A stretch of DNA of 55,770 nt from positions 1 to 55,770 of the forward strand of contig NZ_LDRU01000060.1 of the NCBI RefSeq assembly GCF_001476285.1, written 5' to 3'. The position numbers and the translations under genes are program-made. Within the stretch, counting starts at the first letter, position 1; each line of letters opens with the position of its first letter. The notes under the pieces were generated by a model. The model did not search any database. It was not told where the DNA came from and was given only the letters and a program-made list of their open reading frames with translations. This DNA is from Microbacterium testaceum (GTDB taxonomy: Bacteria > Actinomycetota > Actinomycetes > Actinomycetales > Microbacteriaceae). This document shows positions 17,647-27,288 of this stretch, piece after piece.

Positions 17647-17652
17647 CGACGG

Positions 17653-18369
17653 GTGAGCAGCGACCCCAACCGCGCCGACCTCGGCAAGGACCCGCAGCGT
17701 GTCAGCGGCATGTTCGACCAGGTGGCCCCCGCCTACGACCGCACCAACACCGTGCTGAGCCTCGGCAACGACCGCTTCTGGCGCGCCGCGACCCTGCGAG
17801 CGGTCGCCCCGAAACGGGGCGAGCGCATCCTCGATCTCGCCGCGGGCACCGGGACCTCGTCGATGGCGTTCGTCCCCAGCGGTGCGCACGTCGTCGCGGC
17901 GGACTTCTCGAGAGGGATGATCGCCGAGGGACGCCGTCGCCACGGAAACGTTCCGAACCTCGAGTTCGTGCAGGCGGATGCCACCGACCTGCCGTTCCAC
18001 GATGAGGAGTTCGACGCGGTCACGATGTCGTTCGGGCTGCGCAACGTCAACGATCCGCGGCGCGCTCTGCGCGAGTTGCTCCGCGTGACCCGTCCCGGCG
18101 GCCGGATCGTGGTGTGCGAGTTCTCGCACCCGCCGTCCCGCGCGTTCAACGGCCTTTACCGCTTCTACAACGACCGCGTCCTGCCGATCGCCGCGCGCGC
18201 TGTCAGCTCGAACGCCGAGGCGTACGACTACCTCAACGAGTCCATCCGCGACTGGCCCGATCAGCCGACGCTCGCCAGCTGGATGCGTGACGCGGGCTGG
18301 GATGCCGTGGCCTACCGCAACCTGTCGTTCGGCATCGTCGCTCTGCATCGCGGCATCCGTCCCGCGTGA
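17653..18369 (+). CDS. menG: Demethylmenaquinone C-methyltransferase (UbiE/MenG)
   Basis: 238-residue class I SAM methyltransferase carrying out the last step of menaquinone synthesis. Family marks: [16 protein letters not shown] near the start, the SAM loop [38 protein letters not shown] and the C-terminal block ending [14 protein letters not shown] at 17653 is set by the leaderless -10 at 17641-17646. The polyprenyl diphosphate synthase gene follows in the same direction. Confidence 0.94.
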   Translation: MSSDPNRADLGKDPQRVSGMFDQVAPAYDRTNTVLSLGNDRFWRAATLRAVAPKRGERILDLAAGTGTSSMAFVPSGAHVVAADFSRGMIAEGRRRHGNVPNLEFVQADATDLPFHDEEFDAVTMSFGLRNVNDPRRALRELLRVTRPGGRIVVCEFSHPPSRAFNGLYRFYNDRVLPIAARAVSSNAEAYDYLNESIRDWPDQPTLASWMRDAGWDAVAYRNLSFGIVALHRGIRPA

Positions 18370-18465
18370 TGCGCGCGACGCGACCGACCGCCGCACGTCC
18401 GACCTCGCTCCGCCGAAGCCTGTCAACCGTCGAGATAGCCGAGGGACGGCGCGAGCGCGCCAGGA

Positions 18466-18471
18466 TAGGCT
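18466..18471 (+). promoter_or_regulatory. -10 box of leaderless prenyl-synthase gene
   Basis: TAGGCT, six bases, then GTG at 18478. No ribosome-binding site is present, so this fixes the start. Confidence 0.6.
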
Positions 18472-18477
18472 GAAACC

Positions 18478-19539
18478 GTGACCCCGAGACTGCCCGCGGC
18501 CAGCACTCGCCTGTCGGGCAAGCTGGGCCTGAGTGACCGCATCTTCGCCGGCCTGCGATCGCGCACCCTGCTGTCGACCGTTGAGGCGGGTCTCGCGCGC
18601 GTCGAGGGAACGCTCGAAGAAGAGGTGCGCAGCGCCGATCGCCTCGCCGACGTCACCGCCCGGTACCTGTACGAGGCCGGCGGCAAGCGAGTCCGGCCGA
18701 TGCTCGCGATCCTCACGGCGCAGCTCGGGCGCGGAACGACGCCCGAGGTCATCGAGGTCGCCACCGCTCTCGAGCTGACGCACCTCGGCTCGCTGTACCA
18801 CGACGACGTCATGGACGGTGCCGACAAGCGCCGCGGGGTGCCGAGCGCCCAGACGGTGTGGGGCAACAACATCGCGATCCTCACCGGTGACCTGCTCTTC
18901 TCGCGCGCGAGCCAGCTCATGGCCCGTCGGGGCGAGCGGGCGATCCAGCTGCAAGCCGACACCTTCGAGCGCCTCGTGCTCGGCCAGATGCATGAGACCG
19001 TGGGCCCTGCGGAGGGCGACGAGCCCGTCGACTTCTACCTGAAGGTCCTCGCCGACAAGACCGGTTCGCTCATCGCCGCGGCCGCGCAGTGCGGTGTCAT
19101 CTACTCCGGTGCCCCCGAGGAGTTCGAGGAGCCCATGGTGGTCTTCGGCGAGAAGGCGGGCGTCGCCTTCCAGCTTCTCGACGACGTCATCGACCTGTCG
19201 CCCGATCCGTCCGAGACCGGGAAGGTGCCCGGCACCGACCTGCGCGCGGGTGTACCGACGATGCCGTACCTGCTGCTCGGGCATCGCTCCGACGAGGCAT
19301 CCATGGATCTTCGTGCCCGCATCGACGAGGGCCAAGAGCGCATCGCCGCGGGAGCCGACCCGTCGGTGCTCGACGGCCCGCTCGCCGAACTGCGCGATCA
19401 CGAAACGACGAGTGAGACCCTCGCTCTCGCTCACCAGTGGTCGCAAGAGGCGATCGACGCCCTCGCGCCGCTGCCCGACGGTGCCGTGCGCGAGGCGCTG
19501 ACGCGCTTCGCCCGCGCGGTCGCCGATCGCTCGGCCTGA
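18478..19539 (+). CDS. Polyprenyl diphosphate synthase (menaquinone side chain)
   Basis: 353-residue trans-isoprenyl diphosphate synthase that makes the chain attached by MenA. Motifs in order: YEAGGKRVRPML, first Asp-rich motif HDDVMDGADKRRG, GDLLFSRASQLM, FYLKVLADKTGSLIAAA, second Asp-rich motif FQLLDDVIDLSPD, and GKVPGTDLRAGVPTMP. Chain length cannot be read reliably, but position between menG and fprA makes a menaquinone role likely. Leaderless GTG start. fprA begins 38 bp downstream. Confidence 0.92.
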   Translation: MTPRLPAASTRLSGKLGLSDRIFAGLRSRTLLSTVEAGLARVEGTLEEEVRSADRLADVTARYLYEAGGKRVRPMLAILTAQLGRGTTPEVIEVATALELTHLGSLYHDDVMDGADKRRGVPSAQTVWGNNIAILTGDLLFSRASQLMARRGERAIQLQADTFERLVLGQMHETVGPAEGDEPVDFYLKVLADKTGSLIAAAAQCGVIYSGAPEEFEEPMVVFGEKAGVAFQLLDDVIDLSPDPSETGKVPGTDLRAGVPTMPYLLLGHRSDEASMDLRARIDEGQERIAAGADPSVLDGPLAELRDHETTSETLALAHQWSQEAIDALAPLPDGAVREALTRFARAVADRSA

Positions 19540-19577
19540 CTTTTCCACCACCCCCCGATCCCGATCGAGAGGACCCC

Positions 19578-20951
19578 ATGACGAAGCTGCGCCTCGCCAT
19601 CGTCGGAGCCGGCCCCGCCGGCATCTACGCCGCCGACATCCTGCTGAAAGCCGAGCGTCAGTTCGACGTCTCGATCGACCTGTTCGAGCAGCTTCCGGCT
19701 CCCTACGGTCTGGTCCGTTACGGCGTGGCCCCCGACCACCCGCGCATCAAGGGCGTCATCACGGCGCTGCGCGAGGTGCTCGACCGCGGCGACATCCGCA
19801 TCTTCGGCAACGTCCGCTTCGGCGAGGACATCACGCTCGACGACCTCAAGCAGCACTACAACGCGGTGATCTTCTCGACCGGCGCGATCCGCGACGCCGA
19901 CCTGGACATCCCGGGCATCGACGCGCACGGCTCGTACGGCGCGGCCGACTTCGTCAGCTGGTTCGACGGTCACCCCGACGTGCCGCGCGAGTGGCCGCTC
20001 GAGGCCGAGTCGGTCGCCGTCATCGGCAACGGCAACGTCGCCCTCGACATCACGCGCATGCTCGCCAAGCACGCCGACGACCTGCTGCCCACCGAGGTTC
20101 CCGACAACGTATACCAGGGGTTGAAGGCCTCGCCCGTCACCGACGTCCACGTCTTCGGGCGCCGCGGTCCCGCGCAGGTGAAGTTCACCCCGCTCGAGCT
20201 CCGTGAGCTGGGCGAGCTGCGCGACGTCGACATGGTCGTCTACGACGAGGACTTCGACTACGACGAGGCCTCGCTCGCCGCGATCCAGACGAACAAGCAG
20301 GTCAAGGTCATCGACCGTGTGCTGCAGGAGTGGCGTACCCGTCCGGGCGTGAACAACGCCGGGGGAGAGGCATCCCGTCGCCTGCACCTGCACTTCTGGG
20401 CCAAGCCCGTCGAGGTCGTGAAGGATGCCGAGGGCCGCGTCGCCGCGTTCCGATACGAGCGCACGAAGCCCGACGCCGAGGGCGGCGTCGTCGGCACCGG
20501 TGAGATCCGCGAGGTGCCGATCCAGGCGATCTACCGCGCGGTCGGCTATTTCGGCTCCCCGCTGAAGGACATCCCGTTCGACGAGCGCCACGGCGTGATC
20601 CCCAACCACGAGGGCCAGGTGCTCTCGGCCGAGTCGAACGAGCGCATCCCGGGCGTCTACGCCACGGGATGGATCAAGCGCGGCCCCGTCGGCCTCATCG
20701 GACACACCAAGTCGGATGCCATGGAGACCGTGCGCCACGTCATCAACGACCAGGGCGAGTGGTGGCGCCCCGCTCACCCCGAGGAGGAGGCGATCCCCGC
20801 CCTGCTCGAGGAGCGCGGCGTCCGGTGGACCGACCTCGACGGCTGGCACCGCCTCGACGAGCACGAGATGGCGTTGGGTGCCCCGCACGAGCGTGCGCGC
20901 ATCAAGGTCGTGCCCCGCGACGAGATGATCGCGATCTCGCGCGGCGAGTGA
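19578..20951 (+). CDS. fprA: Ferredoxin-NADP reductase, FprA type
   Basis: 457-residue adrenodoxin-reductase-like flavoprotein passing electrons between NADPH and ferredoxin. FAD site: LAIVGAGPAGIYAADIL at the N-terminus; LPAPYGLVRYGVAPDHPRIK; NADP site: SVAVIGNGNVALDITRML; VFGRRGPAQVKFTPLELREL; and C-terminal ATGWIKRGPVGLIGHTKSDA. The frame is open further upstream, but ATG at 19578 has GAGAGGA five bases before it and starts the FAD fold directly. A strong hairpin terminator follows at 20959. Confidence 0.94.
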   Translation: MTKLRLAIVGAGPAGIYAADILLKAERQFDVSIDLFEQLPAPYGLVRYGVAPDHPRIKGVITALREVLDRGDIRIFGNVRFGEDITLDDLKQHYNAVIFSTGAIRDADLDIPGIDAHGSYGAADFVSWFDGHPDVPREWPLEAESVAVIGNGNVALDITRMLAKHADDLLPTEVPDNVYQGLKASPVTDVHVFGRRGPAQVKFTPLELRELGELRDVDMVVYDEDFDYDEASLAAIQTNKQVKVIDRVLQEWRTRPGVNNAGGEASRRLHLHFWAKPVEVVKDAEGRVAAFRYERTKPDAEGGVVGTGEIREVPIQAIYRAVGYFGSPLKDIPFDERHGVIPNHEGQVLSAESNERIPGVYATGWIKRGPVGLIGHTKSDAMETVRHVINDQGEWWRPAHPEEEAIPALLEERGVRWTDLDGWHRLDEHEMALGAPHERARIKVVPRDEMIAISRGE

Positions 20952-20958
20952 TCCTCAT

Positions 20959-20990
20959 CGAACCGCCCCGTCTTCGGACGGGGCGGTTCG
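20959..20990 (+). terminator. Hairpin terminator after fprA
   Basis: 14-bp perfect stem (20959-20972 with 20977-20990) closed by the very stable TTCG tetraloop, 7 bp after the fprA stop. The 3' side is only mildly T-rich (TCGTTCG), usual in high-GC actinobacteria. It ends the men/fprA block before the sugar ABC operon. Confidence 0.85.
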
Positions 20991-21114
20991 TCGTTCGCGC
21001 GAGTACCACCCCCCGATCGGCGGGGGCAACCCTCATGCTCGGATTCGCCCCGCCTCGTCAGGATGGAAGCCACGACGCCGGGCACGGACGCCCGCACCGA
21101 GGCGAGGGGGCCGG

Positions 21115-22380
21115 ATGCGAAACCTGAGACGGATCGTGGCCGGGGCCTCGGCCCTCGCGCTCGCCGGTACGCTCGGCGCCTGCTCCGCGGGCGACGGGGT
21201 GCCGACCCTCACCTGGTACATCAACCCCGACGACGGTGGTCAGGCCGAGATCGCGGCATCCTGCACCGAAGCCGCCGACGGCGCGTACCGCATCGAGACC
21301 TCGCTTCTGCCGCGAGACGCCGCCTCGCAGCGCGAGCAGCTCGCGCGGCGCCTCGCAGCCAGTGACCGCTCGCTCGACATCATGAGCCTCGACCCTCCGT
21401 TCATCCCCGAGCTCGCCGAGCCCGGATTCCTCGCTCCGGTTCCCGACGAGCTGCAAGACACCGACGGGATCGTCGAGGGGGCGGTGCAGTCCGCCAGCTG
21501 GAACGGGGAGCTCGTGACGGTGCCGTTCTGGGCCAACACGCAGCTGCTCTGGTACCGCAAGTCGGTCGCCGAAGCCGCCGGTCTCGACATGACGCAGCCG
21601 GTCACGTGGGACCAGATCATGCAGGCCGCGGAAGACCAGAACAAGCAGCTCGGGGTGCAGGGCGCGCTCGCCGAGTCGCTCACGGTCTGGATCAACGCCC
21701 TCGTCGCCTCGGGTGGTGGCAAAATCCTCGAGGATCCCGAGGCCAAGCCCGACGAGATGCAGCTGGGCCTCGAGTCCGACGCGGGCAAGAAGGCGGCCGA
21801 GATCATCGGGCGCATCGGCTCGTCGAACCTCGGCGGCCCGGGGCTGCCGACGGCCGACGAGAACGCGAGCATGAACCTCTTCCAGGGCGACAACGGATCG
21901 TTCATGGTCAACTGGCCGTTCGTCTACCCGGCCATGCAGGGCGCGGCACCCGAGGTCGTCGAGGACCTCGGCTGGGCGGTCTACCCCCGAGTGGATGCCG
22001 GGACCCCGGCCGCCCCTCCCGTCGGAGGGATCAACCTCGGCGTCGGTGCGTACAGCGAGCACACCGACCTGGCCTGGCAGGCCGTGAAATGCATCGTCAG
22101 CCCCGAGAACCAGGCGCAGTACTTCGTCACCAACGGCAACCCGCCCTCGAACCTCGCCGCGTACGACGACGCCGAGGTGAAAGACAAGTTCCCGATGGCC
22201 GACACCATCGCGGAGTCGTTGCAGCTCGGCGCGCCGCGACCCCAGACGCCGTACTACAACGAGATCTCGATCGGACTGCAGCGCACGTGGCATCCGCCGA
22301 ACGCCGTGAACCCCGACACGACGCCGCAGACCTCGACCGACTTCATCCTCGCGGTGCTCAGAGGGGAGCGACTGCTGTGA
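21115..22380 (+). CDS. Sugar ABC transporter solute-binding lipoprotein
   Basis: 421-residue periplasmic-type binding protein (bacterial extracellular solute-binding family 1). Signal peptide with lipobox LGAC, lipidated Cys at 23. Typical stretches: LTWYINPDD, PFWANTQLLWYRKSVAEAAGLD, VTWDQIMQAAE and FQGDNGSFMVNWPF. It resembles actinobacterial trehalose/maltooligosaccharide binding proteins such as LpqY, but the ligand is unproven. GAGGGGG precedes the ATG. The stop overlaps the first permease start (GTGA). Confidence 0.88.
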   Translation: MRNLRRIVAGASALALAGTLGACSAGDGVPTLTWYINPDDGGQAEIAASCTEAADGAYRIETSLLPRDAASQREQLARRLAASDRSLDIMSLDPPFIPELAEPGFLAPVPDELQDTDGIVEGAVQSASWNGELVTVPFWANTQLLWYRKSVAEAAGLDMTQPVTWDQIMQAAEDQNKQLGVQGALAESLTVWINALVASGGGKILEDPEAKPDEMQLGLESDAGKKAAEIIGRIGSSNLGGPGLPTADENASMNLFQGDNGSFMVNWPFVYPAMQGAAPEVVEDLGWAVYPRVDAGTPAAPPVGGINLGVGAYSEHTDLAWQAVKCIVSPENQAQYFVTNGNPPSNLAAYDDAEVKDKFPMADTIAESLQLGAPRPQTPYYNEISIGLQRTWHPPNAVNPDTTPQTSTDFILAVLRGERLL

Positions 22381-23339
22381 CCGATACGATCACCCGCGCC
22401 ACGAGGCGCGAGCAGCCGGCGGAGCCCAAGAAGAAGCGGCGCTCCGACCGGGCCCGTGCCGAGGCGCGCCTCGGGTGGATGCTCGCCGGCCCCGCCTTCG
22501 GCATCATGCTCCTGGTCACGCTCTACCCGATCGTGCAGGCGCTGTGGGATTCGCTGTTCAGCCTGCGCCTCACCGCGCCCGACGACCGCGAGTTCATCTG
22601 GTTCCGCAACTACCAGGTGATCCTCGGCGATCCCGCGTTCTGGCAGTCGATGGGCGTGACACTGTTCATCACGGTCGTCACCGTGCTGCTGGAGCTCATC
22701 ATCGGCTTCGGCTTCGCCCTCGTCATGCACCGGGCGATCAAGAAGCTCCGCGGTTTCGCCCGCACGGCGATCCTCGTGCCGTACGGCATCATCACGGTCG
22801 TCTCGGCGTTCGCGTTCTTCTACGCCTTCGACATCAACTCCGGCGGCTATGTGAACAGCTGGCTGTCGTGGATCCCCGGTTTCGACGAGAACCTCAACTG
22901 GTTCGCCTACCAGGGCACCTCGTTGACCGTGATCATCCTCAGCGAGGTGTGGAAGACGACGCCGTTCATCTCGCTGCTGCTGCTCTCGGGTCTCGCGCAG
23001 GTGCCGGGAGACCTCGAGGAGGCGGCGAAGGTCGATGGGGCGACCGGCTGGGAGGTGCTGCGCCGCGTCATCCTGCCGAACATGAAGGCCGCGATCATGG
23101 TCGCCGTGCTCTTCCGCACGCTCGAGGCGTTCCGCATCTTCGACAACATCTTCATCATGACCGCGGGTGCCAACGACACCGAGGCGCTGTCGCTGCTGGC
23201 CTACAACACCTCGATCGGGCGGCTGGAGATCGGCCTCGGCTCGGCGATCTCGGTGCTGCTCTTCCTCAGCGTCCTCATCATCGCGGGCATCTTCATCAAG
23301 GGCTTCAAGGTGGACCTTTCCGCAGGGAGGAATGGATGA
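22377..23339 (+). CDS. Sugar ABC transporter permease, MalF/SugA type
   Basis: 320-residue permease with six membrane helices. The frame is open far upstream inside the lipoprotein gene; the real start is the GTG at 22377, overlapping the preceding stop by 4 bp. A basic N-terminal tail ([14 protein letters not shown]) precedes the first helix. The EAA loop that contacts the ATPase is [21 protein letters not shown]. It pairs with the next permease to form the channel. Confidence 0.9.
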   Translation: MTDTITRATRREQPAEPKKKRRSDRARAEARLGWMLAGPAFGIMLLVTLYPIVQALWDSLFSLRLTAPDDREFIWFRNYQVILGDPAFWQSMGVTLFITVVTVLLELIIGFGFALVMHRAIKKLRGFARTAILVPYGIITVVSAFAFFYAFDINSGGYVNSWLSWIPGFDENLNWFAYQGTSLTVIILSEVWKTTPFISLLLLSGLAQVPGDLEEAAKVDGATGWEVLRRVILPNMKAAIMVAVLFRTLEAFRIFDNIFIMTAGANDTEALSLLAYNTSIGRLEIGLGSAISVLLFLSVLIIAGIFIKGFKVDLSAGRNG

Positions 23340-24187
23340 TGCGTGCAATGACCTGGCCCCAGCGGATCATGTGGCTCGTGATCATCGCGGTCGTGCTGGT
23401 GTGGTCGCTCTTCCCGGTCTTCTCGATCCTCATGACGTCGTTCAAGACGCAGGCGGGCCTGTTCTCCGGCACGCTGCTGCCCACCGAATGGACGCTCGAC
23501 AACTACGCCACGATCCTCGCGCCCGGCGGCAGCGCGCAGGACCTCTTCCTCCCGGCGCTGCGCAACTCGATCGGCATCTCGCTCATCGCGACGTTCGTCG
23601 CCGTCGTGCTGGCGACGCTGTGCGCGTACGCGATCGCGCGCCTCGACTTCCCGGGCAAGCGCATCATCCTCACCACGGCGCTCGCGGTGTCGGTGTTCCC
23701 GATCGTCTCGATCGTGACGCCCCTGTTCAACCTGTGGCGCGTGATCGGTCTCTACGACACGTGGCTCGGCCTGATCATCCCGTACCTGTCGCTCACGCTG
23801 CCGATCTCGATCTGGACGCTCGCGGCGTTCTTCCGGCAGATCCCGTGGGAGCTCGAGCAGGCGGCGCAGGTCGACGGGGCGACCCCGTTCGAGGCGTTCC
23901 GCAAAACGGTCGTCCCTCTCGCGGCCCCCGGAGTCTTCACCACCGCGATCATCGCGTTCTTCATCGCGTGGAACGACTTCGTCTACGGCATCTCGCTGAC
24001 GTCGACGGATGCCGCCCGCCCGGTGCCCGCGGCCCTGTCGTTCTTCACCGGGGCCTCGCAGTTCGAAGAACCCACCGGCGCCATATCGGCCGCCGCCATC
24101 GTGGTGACGATCCCCATCGTGATCGTCGTCGTCATCTTCCAGCGTCGGATCGTCTCGGGCCTGACCCAGGGCGCGGTCAAGGGTTAA
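23336..24187 (+). CDS. Sugar ABC transporter permease, MalG/SugB type
   Basis: 283-residue second permease with six membrane helices. The start ATG at 23336 overlaps the first permease stop (ATGA) and has AGGGAGG just upstream. The EAA loop is [21 protein letters not shown], followed by a helix [13 protein letters not shown] typical of MalG/SugB proteins. Coupled translation suggests equal amounts of both permeases. The ATPase gene follows after 14 bp. Confidence 0.9.
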   Translation: MMRAMTWPQRIMWLVIIAVVLVWSLFPVFSILMTSFKTQAGLFSGTLLPTEWTLDNYATILAPGGSAQDLFLPALRNSIGISLIATFVAVVLATLCAYAIARLDFPGKRIILTTALAVSVFPIVSIVTPLFNLWRVIGLYDTWLGLIIPYLSLTLPISIWTLAAFFRQIPWELEQAAQVDGATPFEAFRKTVVPLAAPGVFTTAIIAFFIAWNDFVYGISLTSTDAARPVPAALSFFTGASQFEEPTGAISAAAIVVTIPIVIVVVIFQRRIVSGLTQGAVKG

Positions 24188-24201
24188 AGGAGCAGCACGT
24201 C

Positions 24202-25470
<1,269 letters not shown>

Positions 25471-25494
25471 CCGGTGGCGGTGCCGCGCTGAGCG

Positions 25495-25585
25495 GCGGGC
25501 CGAACTCCTGAGATTTCGGGGCCCGCGGACTCTCCACGACACTCCCGACGCCGGGAGACGCCGTTCTCTCAGGAGTTTCGCCCGC
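25495..25585. repeat. Palindromic element between convergent genes
   Basis: Inverted arms at 25495-25513 and 25567-25585; the inner 11 bp (AACTCCTGAGA / TCTCAGGAGTT) and outer 6 bp pair perfectly with two mismatches between, and a 53-nt GC-rich centre that can form its own small hairpin. It fills the gap between the convergent ABC ATPase and DUF6518 genes, so it is placed to stop transcription both ways. Confidence 0.75.
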
Positions 25586-25586
25586 G

Positions 25587-26210
25587 TCAGACGGTCGAGC
25601 CGACCTGTCCCACCCAGCTGTAGAACGCGACGAACGCGGTCGCGCCACCGAGGGTGACGAGACTGCCGAGAATCCCGGGTGTGATCCGCGGACGCGCAGC
25701 CGCGACGGTCGAGAGCACCAGGGCGACGCCGAGCACGAGCTGCGCCACCCAGTAGACCGGGCTCGTCGTCTCGCCGACGACCGTGAGACCGTACACGCCC
25801 TCGCCGATGAGGACCGCCGCGACGGGCGCCGCCGCGAACGGCTTCCACGAACCCGGCCCCCAGCGCAGGAGCGAGGCGGACAGGCCGATGACGGGACCGG
25901 CGAAGAGTCCGATGATCGTGAAGGTGTCCTGGAACGGTTCGGCGTAGTAATAGCCCCGCCAGCCGGAGACGATCCGGTACCCCTCGATGAGCAGCACGAA
26001 CGACACGACGCCGAGAGCTGCGGCGAGTGGGGGCCGCGCCCGCGTCAGCCAGACGAGACCGAACGCGAGGATCGTCCAGCCGCCGGCCGAATTGGCGAAC
26101 GACACGAGAGCCTCGGGGAGGACGCTCTGGCCGACGCTCGTGAGCCCGCCGAGGGCGATCGAGGCGGCGGCGACGGAGAGGGCGGGGACGAGCCAATGGC
26201 GGGGGTGCAC
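25587..26210 (-). CDS. Multi-spanning membrane protein, possibly DUF6518
   Basis: 207 residues with about six membrane helices spread over the whole length and almost no soluble part. The pattern (ANSAGGWTILAF, RYYYAEPF-like loop SGWRGYYYAEPFQDTFTIIGLF, and a final GATAFVAFYSW helix) resembles DUF6518, a family of unknown function; this is a memory-based match. Start is a GTG at 26210 set by TAGCGT six bases upstream (leaderless). Stands alone, divergent from the alpha/beta hydrolase. Confidence 0.65.
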   Translation of the reverse strand: MHPRHWLVPALSVAAASIALGGLTSVGQSVLPEALVSFANSAGGWTILAFGLVWLTRARPPLAAALGVVSFVLLIEGYRIVSGWRGYYYAEPFQDTFTIIGLFAGPVIGLSASLLRWGPGSWKPFAAAPVAAVLIGEGVYGLTVVGETTSPVYWVAQLVLGVALVLSTVAAARPRITPGILGSLVTLGGATAFVAFYSWVGQVGSTV

Positions 26211-26216
26211 ATTCCC

Positions 26217-26222
26217 ACGCTA
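26217..26222 (-). promoter_or_regulatory. -10 box of leaderless membrane-protein gene
   Basis: TAGCGT on the minus strand, six bases, then GTG at 26210. It selects this GTG as the start. Confidence 0.55.
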
Positions 26223-26305
26223 GGAATCCGCGGACGCGCGGGCATCAGCCGAGGGAGGGCAGGAAGTCATCCTCGAGACGGATATCGCCGCCGTAGGCTG
26301 GGGCG

Positions 26306-27268
26306 ATGGGGGAGTGGCATCCGGACATCCTCGGTGGGGGCTTCGAGCAGCAGACGCTGCCGCTCGGTGACGATGTCGACGGGGAGGTCGTCGCGACCGT
26401 CGTGCGGTTGCGGCCTCATCCGGGAGCCCGCTTGTTCGGTGAGTTGCGCGACACCGACGTGCTTTATGTGCACGGATGGTCGGACTACTTCTTCCAGACC
26501 GACCTCGCCCGGTTCTTCACCGACCGCGGTGCCCGCTTCTACGCCCTCGACCTCCGCAAGTACGGTCGCAGTCTGCGATCCGACCTCGCGCCCGGATACG
26601 TCGCGTCTCTCGACGTGTACGACGCCGACATCGCCGCGGCTCTGGATGCCATGGCCACCGTGCGCGAGGGGCGCCGGCTCGTGCTGTTCGGGCACAGCAC
26701 CGGCGGTCTGACGCTCACGCTCTGGGCGGCTCGGCACCCCGGGGTCGCCGACGCGCTCATCCTGAACAGTCCCTGGCTCGAACTGCAGCTCGGGCCGCTC
26801 GGGAGGCAGGCCCTCGCCCCGCTCGTCAACGCTCGCGCGCGGTTCGACCCCCTCGGCACGCACCCGGTCGTCGACCTCGGCTTCTACACCCGCGCGCAGC
26901 GCGATCTCGGGACGCTTCCCGACAGCCCCGAGGGCTGGCGCCCCGCTCAAGGCTTCCCCACCCACCCGGGCTGGTTGGCCGCCATCATCGCGGGGCACGC
27001 GCGGGTGGCATCCGGTCTCGATGTCGGCTGTCCGACCCTCGTGCTGCTGTCGGCCCGCTCGACGGTGGCGTTGAGCTGGAGTGACGCGATGCGCGAGACC
27101 GACTCGGTACTGGTCGTCGACGACATCGCTCGGGCGGCGACCCGCATCGCCCGTACGGTCACGATCTCCCGCGTCGAGGGGGCCCTCCACGACGTGTTCC
27201 TGTCGGCACCCGAGGCGAGGGATGCCGCGTACGCGGCGCTCAGGGACGGGATGCGAGGGCTAGCGTAG
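26306..27268 (+). CDS. Alpha/beta hydrolase (serine hydrolase)
   Basis: 320-residue alpha/beta-hydrolase-fold protein. YVHGWSDYFFQ gives the oxyanion-hole loop, the nucleophile elbow is LFGHSTGG, and the likely catalytic His lies in VEGALHDVFLS near the end. An added segment ILNSPWLELQLGP follows the nucleophile helix, as in lysophospholipase-like hydrolases. Substrate unknown. TAGGCT six bases before the ATG makes it leaderless. The acyl-CoA synthetase gene follows after 20 bp and has its own ribosome-binding site. Confidence 0.85.
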   Translation: MGEWHPDILGGGFEQQTLPLGDDVDGEVVATVVRLRPHPGARLFGELRDTDVLYVHGWSDYFFQTDLARFFTDRGARFYALDLRKYGRSLRSDLAPGYVASLDVYDADIAAALDAMATVREGRRLVLFGHSTGGLTLTLWAARHPGVADALILNSPWLELQLGPLGRQALAPLVNARARFDPLGTHPVVDLGFYTRAQRDLGTLPDSPEGWRPAQGFPTHPGWLAAIIAGHARVASGLDVGCPTLVLLSARSTVALSWSDAMRETDSVLVVDDIARAATRIARTVTISRVEGALHDVFLSAPEARDAAYAALRDGMRGLA

Positions 27269-27288
27269 AACGCGATCGAAGGAGACCC

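Noticed and set aside
17140..19551. 803-codon minus-strand frame opposite DUF402, menG and the prenyl synthase
   Set aside because: Covers three well-defined genes on the + strand; composition is that of an antisense shadow.
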